Positions 41,948 through 51,501 of a stretch of 64,000 bases of DNA are shown here, piece by piece; position 1 is the stretch's first letter; every line of letters starts with the position of its first letter. The notes beneath the pieces were generated by a model, which ran no database searches, had not been told where the DNA came from, and was given only the letters and a program-made list of their open reading frames with translations. Source of the DNA: Symbiodinium natans (lineage: Eukaryota > Sar > Dinophyceae > Suessiales > Symbiodiniaceae); the NCBI GenBank assembly GCA_905221605.1, contig CAJNDS010000618.1, forward strand, positions 38,961-102,960. The letters run 5' to 3'. Both the position numbers and the translations under genes were made by a program.

Positions 41948-43734
41948 AGAGCTGTCGCTGGCAATGTAGAAGATTACAATTGCAGCCGAGGCTCTACCAG
42001 GAGCTCCGGCAACTGGAGGCGGATGTCCCTTTGAGGGCTCGGCGGTTCTGACGCTCGGTTGCGGACATGGTCCATCTTGGATTAGGTCCTGCGTAGGGGC
42101 TTGACGTAGAGGCGAACAGTCGCGGATTGTGGCCACCCGTTGTGGACACAATCGCAGCTGCAGCTCTGACACTCTTCGAACCGAATGCGCCCTGTCGGTC
42201 GCGGCGTTTGGTGGTGGAATCCTAAACCATGAACGCAGTGGCAGGCATGGAGCAGGAGCAGGAGCAGTAGTCGTACGTAGTTGTTGCCGACGTCATAGCT
42301 GTAGGCTCTAGGTACTCGAGATATGAAGGACACGTCCTACGATGTAGAGGGAGTATCCAGAGAACGGCCAAATGCACACGCCACATCTAAGGACCAATAC
42401 CCTTCAGCCAGTGCTGGCTCAACAGTTTCACTTCTTTATCATAAAATCAAAGGGCCTTCTCGTTGGTGCAGCCGCCGATGTGCAAGTTCGGTTGGTGTAC
42501 ATCCTGGGCAGAGCAGAGCAGAGCTTCTTGCAGCACCAAGAGCAGACTGTAGCGCGTCTCACGCGCAGCACCGGGCTGCATAGCGTGGTCGACACCTTGC
42601 ATTGTCTCGCTGATGTTGGGCAATTTGTTCTGTCCTGTCTGCATTAGCAGAGTCTGCAAGCAAATCAAAGGTATCTGCCGCATTGCAAGCCCGTAATTAA
42701 CGAGTTTTAACATATTTGGGTGTGGCATCGCTGCTGAAGTTGCCCCAGCGAGCCGAAAGAAAGCATGCCTCTCCCAGGAGTCAAGGAGGGTTTAGGGCTT
42801 AGGGCGAGGGTTTAGGAGAAAGTTGCGTGACATCTTATGATTCATAGCTTTGCCGGCCAGGTTGCTGCTGCCATCAGTGCTCCTGATGGTGGCAAACCTG
42901 CTCAATTCCATGAGCATGCCCTCCACTTAGGCATCTGCAGTTGCTGTTCCCGCAGCTCTTGGGTTCCGATGGATGCCCAAGCATAGCAGCACAAGTGTTG
43001 GGGGGGATGTTCATGGGGCGACATGATGTCCAACAGACACCATCACTGAAGAGTCTTTCGGGGGCTGACACTAAGTATCTCAGCGTGCCTCGCAACGTCC
43101 GAAGGGCTGCACTTGTTGGCTCGTGCAAACGTGCAAAATGCTGAGGATGTGCTCGGGCGTAACGCTGACATATGCTGGCAGCCTCAGAGAAGGATTTAGG
43201 ATTCCGGCAGCAGTAGGCCAGGCTTGCAAAGCCAAGTACTAGTGCAGCAGTTGTTGATGTGAGTGGAGGCGCGCTTTGCTTTAGCAGCTTAAGCAGCTCA
43301 AGAGTCGTTCTTCGAAACCCGTGTGCAGCGCTTCAGAAGCATTGGTATCATCTCACTCTGGCGGGGGCATGTTGCCACTGGTGCAGGTAGGTCAGTTTGA
43401 ATGTCCTCGAACCCAGCTGTTCAGGCGTGCACAAGTCTTAAATTACAACGCACCAGCTCGCATGGGGCTCAGGTCGTGAAGAGCCTGATCCCTTTCTTTA
43501 CAGCTGCTTGGGTTGCAAGTGGCACGATGACATGGCCAAAGCCGTTCTGGTTTCTACAGAAGCCACTTCTGCTTGATTTTGCTGGGCTGGTCTGCACTGG
43601 AAGGTTCATGGCGGCTAATTCTACGTAGGGTTATAAGTACCCCGAGATAAGGTTTTAACCAAATGTAACTATAATTTTCCACTGATAACTCGGGGCTGGC
43701 ACAGAAGGGCAGCGGTCCTTGTGAAAAGTGCATG
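41948..43734. other. stretch without a recognised gene
   Basis: Overlapping 60-95-codon frames occur on both strands, for example 42372-42647 plus and 42447-42728 minus. None has a known motif. A degenerate TTTAGGG block lies at 42788-42816. A possible decayed MITE related to the 51.06-kb element lies at 43601-43700 (GGTTCATGGCGGCTA start). Confidence 0.35.
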
Positions 43735-43900
43735 GCGGAGTCAGGCGGCATTTCGGCGTCATGGCAAATTCGGCTTCACGCCACAATGCGTCAGGGGACA
43801 ATTCGGCATCACCCTGCAATCGGATTCAGACAATGCGGCGTCGCGATGCCGCGTCACCTACGGCAATGCAGCTTCACAAATTCGGCTTCGGCTTCAGGTC
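43735..43900 (+). repeat. degenerate ~18-bp tandem, AATTCGGCTTCA-type
   Basis: About nine imperfect units with the core ATTCGGCGTCA / AATGCGGCGTC. All three plus frames stay open through it because of the repeat, so the 87-134-codon frames are not strong evidence of a gene. Confidence 0.65.
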
Positions 43901-44132
43901 GATTCAACCCCCCCTCCCCAGCGGAACAATGCGGAAGAGGGCTTCATGGGCTGGACAAAAGCCTCCGCACCGAGGCAGAAGTAGAGGTTGCAAGCACAGA
44001 GCTTGTGACCATCACAGCCCAAGCTCAGCTTCAGAGGTGCTTTGCTGCCGGTTTCGTGCCAAGCTCAGAGCGATTGCTGCCAGCATGTTGGCCAGCAAAA
44101 GCGGCCCAGTAGCAGAAAATCATAGATTTTAG

Positions 44133-44657
44133 GTGGTCAACGCTTCGGCCTGGAGATCTACGCTTCGTTGCTGCCTTGGGCTCAGTCACCATGACCCAGT
44201 CCTAGTCATTGGTTGGGAGTGGGCAGCATGGGGCAGCTTTCTGTGCTTCGTGGACAGAACGAGTGATCAGATTCGTGTTGTTGGAGGCCCATTTGCGTCG
44301 GCGTGTCCCTCGCCAGTGCAACGGATGTGGATTGCAGCTTGCGTCAACCTCAGGTTGATCATTGGCTCAGGTCGCAGGTGGACATGTGGAGTTTGCTTCG
44401 GGCGTTTCGGCTTTACAGTTACTACGTACAACGAGAGGGAGTGCACGCCACTGTCGAAGCACTCTGAAGCAGAAAACGCTGTGACATGCACCACCTACTT
44501 CGTGAGACTCCAGAAGGTTTTTGATTCCAGATTCCCGCCGGCTTGCCAGCTGCAGACTTTTCGAAATAGGCCGATAACGAGCAACTCTCTGAGGACAGGA
44601 CTTTTGTGTGCGTCTGCCCCTCAGAGTGTGACGAGCAGGAGCTCCCACTGGGTTTGA
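44133..44657 (+). other. unassigned 174-codon open frame
   Basis: This is the longest plus frame in this region, TTG/ATG-initiated near 44133 and ending at TGA. Composition is rich in Arg, Ser, Cys and Trp. No domain, signal or family recognised. Overlapping minus frames up to 167 codons make chance likely. Confidence 0.2.
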
Positions 44658-45177
44658 TTGCACAGTGGGCGAGCATGATGGCACAGATACTGCAACATGC
44701 TGCACCATACTGCACCATACTGCAGTCCAACGAACCAGGCTTGGATCTTCACTCGCACAGACACTGCTGAACATCACCTCCAAGGTACCTTGCCTTGCCG
44801 ACATTCGCAAGTGAGCATGTAGGGCCCGCAACAAGGAGCATGACCAGTCGTGTCCATTGCAGTAGCACAAGGTACGGCTACTGACACTGCTAGCAGAAAC
44901 ATACTAAGTCTACGAATACCCTCCCAGAGACTTGCTCAGCGCCCAAGTAAAAAAGGAGCGGATTGAGTCGCTCAAGCTCTCCGGTATGGAGGCCGGGCAA
45001 GGGTCTGAAGAGGCGGCGCTGAAGAGTTACTGGTAGCATCTGGGAATGATGAACCCTTGCCTGCCTTACTTGCGACATCTTGCGACATCGTAGATGACTA
45101 GTGAACTCAGTTCTCATCTCAAGCCACCGCAAAGCTGCTTCTTCTTGAGTCATGGCCTGAGGCAATCTACCAATCTA

Positions 45178-45261
45178 ACTCTAAACCCCAAACCGCAAAC
45201 CGGAAACCCCAAACCCCAAACCCTAAACCCTCAACCCTCAACCCTAAACCCTAAACCCTAC
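45178..45261 (+). repeat. telomere-like array (CCCTAAA)n, degenerate
   Basis: About eleven units with CCGCAAA, CCCCAAA and CCCTCAA variants. Confidence 0.9.
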
Positions 45262-45408
45262 GTGGCAGGCATTCACCGTCATGGCCACCACCTGCACAGG
45301 GCTCTCGGTTCCATTGCTGTGGATCTCCTACTCGCAGGACAGAAAGCTGTTCACAGAGCTGGGGCCAGACAATTTTGGAGGGCAACTGTGGTCAACCTAC
45401 CTCCCTAG
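45262..45408 (+). other. exon-like segment between telomere-like arrays
   Basis: One frame is fully open and protein-like: VMATTCTGLSVPLLWISYSQ, then DRKLFTELGPDNFGGQLW. It ends as the next CCCTAAA array (45411-45441) begins. It could be a membrane-protein exon, but no family is recognised. Confidence 0.35.
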
Positions 45409-45410
45409 AC

Positions 45411-45441
45411 CCTAAACCCTAAACCCTAAACCCTAAACTCT
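45411..45441 (+). repeat. telomere-like array (CCCTAAA)n
   Basis: Four heptamers directly after the exon-like segment. Confidence 0.9.
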
Positions 45442-45516
45442 TCCTGCAGTTGCCCTGTGGAGCATCGCTTGACCGGTGGCAAAAAAGCCCCCAGCGTAGA
45501 CCGAAGGCCCAACCAT

Positions 45517-45664
45517 GTAATCCCTTCCCCGCAATATTAAACCCCCCCTACCCCCTAATATTAAATACCGCCCCCCCCCCCCCCCCATACTGTAGTAGAA
45601 CTATAAGGGGGTTTTTAATATTAGGGGGTAGGGAAGGGGGCTTAATTTTAGGGGGAAGGGATTA
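45517..45664. mobile_element. MITE-like element with ~55-bp arms
   Basis: The left arm GTAATCCCTTCCCC ... ACCCCCTAATATTAAA is the complement of the right arm TTTAATATTAGGGGGT ... GGGGAAGGGATTAC, with small gaps. A poly(C) run lies at the centre. Flanking 8-mers CCAACCAT and TCTACCAT match at 6 of 8 positions, a possible decayed target duplication. Confidence 0.65.
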
Positions 45665-45779
45665 CTCTACCATTCTCCGAGCCAGGACTCTGGAAATGGC
45701 ATGTTGTCGGCGATGTTCAACCCGCCAGATGGAATGCCCTTTTTTGCGCTCAAGGCGCCAGGATCCCATAAAACGACTT

Positions 45780-45821
45780 AGGGTTCAAGGTTGAGGGTTT
45801 AGGGTTTAGGGTTTAGGGTTG
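45780..45821 (-). repeat. telomere-like array (TTTAGGG)n
   Basis: About five heptamers in TTTAGGG orientation, the first two degenerate. Confidence 0.85.
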
Positions 45822-46845
45822 TGGGCAAGGTCGCTTCCTGATTCTTAACAGTGCTTTCTGCTCTGGGGCAGTGAGCCACAACGCGGAAGGGAAGTAGGCT
45901 GTCATGTGCGTACAGGCCCTGGCAGTAGCAGAGTGTTGCCACTTGCGAGTGCGATATGCTTTGGTCCCAGACCCTCCCCAAAAACCCTAAACCCTTAAAT
46001 AGCCAAAGTGATGGCCACTTCCCTGTTCATGACAGTTGGTGACCATGGCCGCCTTTGCGTACCATGCCCCAGTCTTATCATGACTTGGGCTTTTTGAATG
46101 CTGAACTTAGAACCACAAGCTGAGGCTTAGGAGAAGAGCTATTTGCAGGATGTGAGTCAACTTGCAAAGGGGCGACGGCTTTGCATATCATACTTCGGAA
46201 CTGAGTTTATAGGGACATGTTAAGACACCCACAGCTGCCGCAGCAACACTGGGAATTAAAAAACGGCTGTACGGAGCACATCCAATGTGGCCCTCTTGGT
46301 CCAGGCATTCTTGCTCACGTCCAGACTCAGGTTGAATATACCTTGAATTTTCTTTTTGTGGCGCTGTGCACCCCGCTGGCGTTCAGTGCCTCGACCTCAG
46401 CGCGGGTCATATGAGCACAGTCTGATGATGTCTGATGCAAGTCCAGCGCCACGACCACCCCCATACTTTAGCTCAAATGATTCCAACCACCTGTGCCGAC
46501 AGCACAAACGATTGAGGTCACCGACATCGTTCGTCGTTTAGGAACTATTTGTTCGTGCCTGAGAAGAGTCTGTTTGTGCTGACAGTGTGGCATAGCAGCT
46601 GCCGAAAGCAACTTCCCAAGCTTCTCCACATGCTGCTCTTTGATGGAGTAGATCTGTTTGATTTTAAAGGCCTTGGAAGCCTTGGATGTTGCTTGAATGA
46701 GTCGACTGCCCTTGGTGGCTTTCAGAGGCTGTGGGGCGCTGCTCTTTAGCAAGCCGATGACGCTGCTTAACTGTCTCGGAGTCGCCATGCCCTCACTTGC
46801 TCGTCTGGGGGAGCGACATGGTGCGACGGTGACTCCAGCCATGAC
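45822..46845. other. stretch without a recognised gene
   Basis: A minus frame (46468-47004, 178 codons) is the longest. It contains the basic stretch ATSKASKAFKIKQIY but no recognisable domain, and it reads across the palindrome at 46846-46934. All other genes here are on plus, so I do not call it. Confidence 0.3.
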
Positions 46846-46934
46846 TGCACACATGCTTGCTTCGGCTCCATGGCAACGGAAATCATGACAGTCATGATTT
46901 CCATTGACATGGAGCCGAAGCAAGCATGTGTGCA
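46846..46934. repeat. near-perfect palindrome, 44-bp arms, 1-bp spacer
   Basis: The left arm (46846-46889) starts TGCACACATGCTTGCTTCGG and the right arm (46891-46934) is its reverse complement, with two mismatches in 44. The centre is one A. Such a structure can extrude as a cruciform or fold as an RNA hairpin. No similar ends were seen elsewhere in the window. Confidence 0.9.
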
Positions 46935-47361
46935 GCGTCAGATAGCGTCGTGCAGCGCGAATGAAGTTACAGGCTTGCAAGACGTATGGATTGCTTTGGC
47001 ACATGTTGCGCCTGTCTCAACTACGGAAGGTCGTTTCGCTGAGCGGCGTCGTGGCCTATACTACCGTCTCCAAGCCCGAGGCCCCAGCATGTGAGGCACG
47101 TGCTCATAGCGCCAAATGCTCCAAGGACTGCCAGATACGAAGTTCCTTGCACAGTTAATCACAGGTAACTATTTATTATTAATCTTAACATTATTGTTGT
47201 GATCATTATGATGTTTATCATTCTTATGATCATTATTCAATCATGAGTTCAAATGTAGTTCAGGCATAAGTTGTCTCAGAATCACAGGCGAGCCGCTGCA
47301 CGAGCACGCAGCGAGTCGAAGCCCGCGGGCCTAGGACCTGCTTGCTGCAAGACTGGCGGGT

Positions 47362-47476
47362 TCTTAGTAGGGAATGAGGGAAGTAGGGCCTTTTAGGGTT
47401 TAGGGTTTAGGGTTTAGGGTGTAGAACCCCCTCAAAGGTACATATAGGGCCCTAATTCCCTCATTCCCCGTCTCGA
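47362..47476. mobile_element. MITE-like element with a telomere-like array inside
   Basis: Inverted ends GTAGGGAATGAGGGAAGTAG and CTAATTCCCTCATTCCCC, with inner AGGGCC and GGGCCC, surround four TTTAGGG heptamers (47393-47421). A 22-bp block of the left end (47362-47383) recurs in inverse orientation at 52990-53011 inside the ABCG gene. Confidence 0.6.
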
Positions 47477-47995
47477 GATTTCAGCTTCACATTCTGTGCG
47501 CTAGCCGCCAGCAGTTTGCATTGGGTCGGAGAAGAAATTTTGTATTATACATTATACATTGTACATCACATTTTATAATTTGCACTGTATTGTATTGCAT
47601 TGTATTGTACATTGTTGTGTTCTGGCTCCTTGCTCGACATGGCTTGGCGCGGACTTGCTTCCCGCATGAAACAGAACGTGCTAATCAACGTGGGTCGCGC
47701 TAGGTGATGGTTTCACCGCTTCGACATATAATACAATTATATACAATACCGTAAAGGAACGCAATAGTGCGTGTTGTGCCTGAAAGACCTGGATATGTCC
47801 CTGCCGGGGCCCTTGACCACGGCCACCCAACAACCTGAGAAGCCCTAGACCGGCTGAGGGAGTGGCCTTCTCACTACACTGAGCTTCGGGAAGGCGCCAA
47901 TGAGGACGTCACGTTGTTTTGGGATGTTGTTGCGGTTGAAGTTGGTGTTTGGAGTTTAGGCTTAAGGCAAGAAGCACCCTGGCCATGAGGTGTCA
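47477..47995. other. stretch without a gene; TTGTAT-rich simple sequence
   Basis: AT-rich imperfect TACATTGTAT/ATTATACATT repeats lie at 47540-47612. The 60-codon frame over it is a repeat artefact. AT-rich ATTATT DNA also lies just upstream at 47165-47240. Confidence 0.4.
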
Positions 47996-48003
47996 TCTGT
48001 CAC

Positions 48004-48106
48004 TTGGGATGCTCCCCCGTATACTAGCAGCCCTGAATAGGGTTCATAGTACCCCCTATGATCATCCCTATTGAGGAGCTGTTCGTATAAGGGGCGAACA
48101 TCCCAA
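48004..48106. mobile_element. MITE, TTGGGATGTTCCCCC family, copy 3, perfect 8-bp target duplication
   Basis: The ends TTGGGATGCTCCCCCGTATA and TATAAGGGGCGAACATCCCAA pair. The flanking 8-mers TCTGTCAC (47996-48003 and 48107-48114) are identical. This copy gives the cleanest evidence that the family transposes with an 8-bp duplication, as Merlin, hAT and P elements do. Confidence 0.85.
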
Positions 48107-48190
48107 TCTGTCACACGGCCCATCTGGTCCATGTTCCGGCTCCCTGGGTAACAGTGCAACACCCCTAGTTCAGGTCTTGGGCCTTCACAT

Positions 48191-48239
48191 GTTTAGGGTT
48201 TAGGGTTTAGGGTTTAGGGTTTAGGGTTTAGGGTTTAGG
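48191..48239 (-). repeat. telomere-like array (TTTAGGG)n
   Basis: Seven near-perfect heptamers in TTTAGGG orientation. Confidence 0.9.
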
Positions 48240-50704
48240 ATCCTGTGGCCTAGGGTCCCAAAAAGTAGCCTCTGACCATTGCGGAGTCGCATCATGGCCG
48301 CGAGTCGCTGGGGAATGGCTGCTTCTGCTTGCTCCGTACTTGCGGTTCGCGTGTCGGTGTCCTGTGTCTGGAATGGGCACACATGGTAAGTCCAACGCAA
48401 GATTAGCATGACCCCTGCGGCACGGAGGACACACACAATCGAAGTCTAAAACGCGAAACGGAGGCAGAAACACGTTCTGTGGATTGACTCATGCGCCTCA
48501 GGACTCAGAGAAGCAGCCGGATTTGCAGAGGTGGGACACCCTCGAGAGAAGACCATATCTTGCACCTGCATCGAAAGATGTAGGCGGCCGATGCTTGCTA
48601 TCACCTGACAGTCCACCGACACCCTGTAACAGGTTGAGCGAAAGCTCGCTTAGCCTGGGCCGGTACGTCCGGCCTTGCTTGAGGAAACTTCACCGCTGCG
48701 CTGTGATGCAACCTTGGGAATTCAACATCGAAGTTTTGATGAGTTGAAACGATGGCAGGACCCAGGGCTCAAATAGCCACATTAAAAATGAAGATTTTTC
48801 AGCTGCTCAACCTTTATGTGTATGTATGCTTCCTTCTAAGATTGCAGAAAAGTTGCAATAGATTTCTGCACCTTGATGGCGCGGCTCTTTGGCTCGCAGC
48901 ACAGGGTGAGGCAGGTGAAGCAAGATGAGAGCAGGGGAGCTTCAAATCACCGCTTGCTTTCACGCTTGAACACTAGTCAGCTACTGCAGGTTCACACACT
49001 AAGGTATAGATCAGACGAGTGCTAGCCAGGGCAAGGTAGCCGATTTGAGCTGAAGTTGCGCGCATCACCGAACTTGGCATTCAAGAATTGAGAAGCCTGG
49101 TCTCGGAGACTCGGAGAGGTAGTCTTTAAAGACCTCTTGCGAGAGCCATGAGCTGCTCTTCGGACCTATCCACACCCAAAAGTGGCTCCGAAAGCCTACA
49201 AATCGGCCGGCGCGTTCTCCAGGCAACTCTCATGGTGTTGTTTTCATTTTTTGTTTTGTCTTCTTGTTTGCTTTTTATCTTCTGTGTGACTTGTTGATCA
49301 TTGCGTGCTTGATGGGCAGTTGCATATAGTCATATATACTTAGAAACGTATGCATGTAGAGAGAGAGAGAGGTGGGGGGGTCACCAAGGCACCGGTTGGT
49401 GGTTTACGGTTCTTGCGTGCTGGAAATCTCGAACAGGAGAAGTGTTTTCATGTTCCCCCTCCACCGTGGCCGAGTGCAAGATAGGGCACGGTACGCCAGT
49501 ACAACAAACCACGGATCCGAAGGATGTAAGAGGAGCAATGATCAGTGTATACCTTGCCCAAGAGCCATTTTTTTTGGTATTTGCGTGTCAGGCAATGCAG
49601 CTGCGCCGACAACTATCAATGCAACGCAGCTAAGAGAGCCAGGACGTTTGCATTTGTAAGGCTTGCTCGTTGCCGTATTCCCTAGCCGCTAGTCTAGTTA
49701 TAGTGATGCTGAGTGGCATTTGTTACTGCTCCTTGGGACCTGGGATCTGCACAGTCCTCAGTGCCTGGAACCGCTGTAGCAGAGCATCTTCGGAGTTGAG
49801 TTTGGGAGATTTTGGGAGCACATGGCCATGAAGTATGCTAGAGTTACAGCAAGCCTCACCAAGGCCGGTTCCGCAATGCACACTGCGATGGCAGGACTCA
49901 CTCGGGGAGTACAGTTGCGACAATTCCGGGACCCTCTGAACCCTAAACCTTGCCAGACGGTTGCTTTTGCCGCCATCGACAAACGGTCCTCTTCGTATTG
50001 CCCACACGAAAGCTCGATCGTCATGGCGTCGTGAGCGTGAGAGCAGAGTGGAACCGTCTGCATTTCAAGCAAGAGGCCAACAGACACCTGATGTGAAGGA
50101 GCATCCGGTTGTGCACTTTGCGCGTGCGAGGTCGAAGGTGTAATTTGCATCGCTAGGACAGGCTGCTGGTTAGAGTGGCACTTCTACGCTGCCTACCGTA
50201 ATGAAACAACGACTGCTGGGATGCTCCATGCAACTAGTGCACACACACACACACACGCACTTACTTCGGGACGCGCACACACACATGCACAGAACGCAGC
50301 GAGGCATGGGTCCCGGGGAACAGGTGTTTGTGCATGCGTGGGGAGAGCAGAATTCGCAAATTTCCCGCTGAAGTTCTGAAACTGAGACATATTATGTTGC
50401 ACACGTGTTTTGGTCGGGTATGTTGATGGATGTATACTGTTTTTAAAGTCCGGTACCTATGTATGGACTCTGCTCTGGTGCGCACACATTCATGTAGAAG
50501 GCGGTATGGCGGGTGTACTTGGGGATTCTCACTCACACATCATGAGAACTCTCACGGTGATTGGCAATGAGAACCACCTGCAGGTTGGAGCCCAATCCGA
50601 CAGGTATAAGTGACGGAAAGACAAAGAAGAGAACAAAAGAGCTTTATCAACTGAAGCTTGCCTATTCCTGAGACACACCTACCCTCGAAAGTGAAGAAAC
50701 CCCC
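48240..50704. other. stretch without a recognised gene
   Basis: Overlapping frames under 131 codons occur on both strands and none has a recognised motif. A GA microsatellite lies at 49357-49372 and a CA repeat at 50238-50255. One ATTCAACATCGAAG-type unique region (48484-48747) is open for 87 codons without a known domain. Confidence 0.35.
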
Positions 50705-50708
50705 AAGA

Positions 50709-50860
50709 CCCTGAAACAAAGAAGCCCTAAACCCCTAACCGAAAAGTACAGAGACCACCTAAACCCTGAAACAAAGCCACCTAAACCCTGAAACAAAGAA
50801 ACCCTAAACCCCTAGCCGAAAAGTAAAGAAACCCCCTAAACCCCGAAGCAAGAAAGAGTA
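50709..50860 (+). repeat. tandem repeat built on CCCTGAAACAAAG and CCCTAAACCCCTA
   Basis: The block CCCTGAAACAAAG begins at 50709, 50764 and 50785. The first and third are followed by A(A/G)-CCCTAAACCCCTA-CCGAAAAGTA. It looks like telomere-type heptamers mixed with a longer unit and duplicated. Confidence 0.75.
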
Positions 50861-51063
50861 AACAAAATGCCGACGGACGTTTGCATTCCTGCAGTGTGGT
50901 TGCGAGGCTGCTAGGCAGGTGGGAAAACAAAAACCACATAAAAGCCCCAATGTGAGGACCTGGAGGTGGCCTACCGCACGCCGCACGGGAGAAGGATCAC
51001 CTTGCACAGGCAGTCTGGCTCTGTGCAAGGCGCCAAGCTGCACACAATTGTAACATCCTTTTT

Positions 51064-51193
51064 CTTGAAGGTTCATATGGGTAGTTCTAAGTAAGGTAAC
51101 TAGGGCACTTGTATCTAGAACTGGTCTTAACCTTATTCAGGGCACATGTAGGGCCCTTGCAACCCCACTTAAAGCTACCCATGAACCTTCAAG
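51064..51193. mobile_element. MITE-like element, CTTGAAGGTTCAT ends
   Basis: CTTGAAGGTTCATATGGGTAG (51064-51084) is the complement of CTACCCATGAACCTTCAAG (51175-51193), apart from a 2-bp insertion. The interior is non-coding. Related end sequences (GCTACCAATGAACCTCCAAG) occur at about 6168-6187. Confidence 0.7.
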
Positions 51194-51501
51194 TAGTTTT
51201 TGTTTCGGAGGAGGGTGCTTAACAGCGAAACATTTCAGACAATCGGCGTCGCCACTTGTTCATATGTTTGCACCTTCACATGTGGGCTCGGGAAAGATAC
51301 GTGCTTGCCATCCGCCGTGCCGAATGTTAGATTTGAGATCTTGGCAAGTGCTAGGTGTTGATCTGCATTTGAGTCGCTCTCCTGTGCATGTAAGTAGATC
51401 GTCTTAAGGCAGCGGAAGGAGGATGGTCATGATGTGACAACAGCCTCAATTGACGTGCTGAAACAGTTTACTTCTATGCACCTTTTTCAGTCCTTTTTCA
51501 G

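Noticed and set aside
46468-47004. 178-codon minus-strand gene
   Set aside because: It reads across the 44-bp palindrome, has no motif, and every recognisable gene is on plus.
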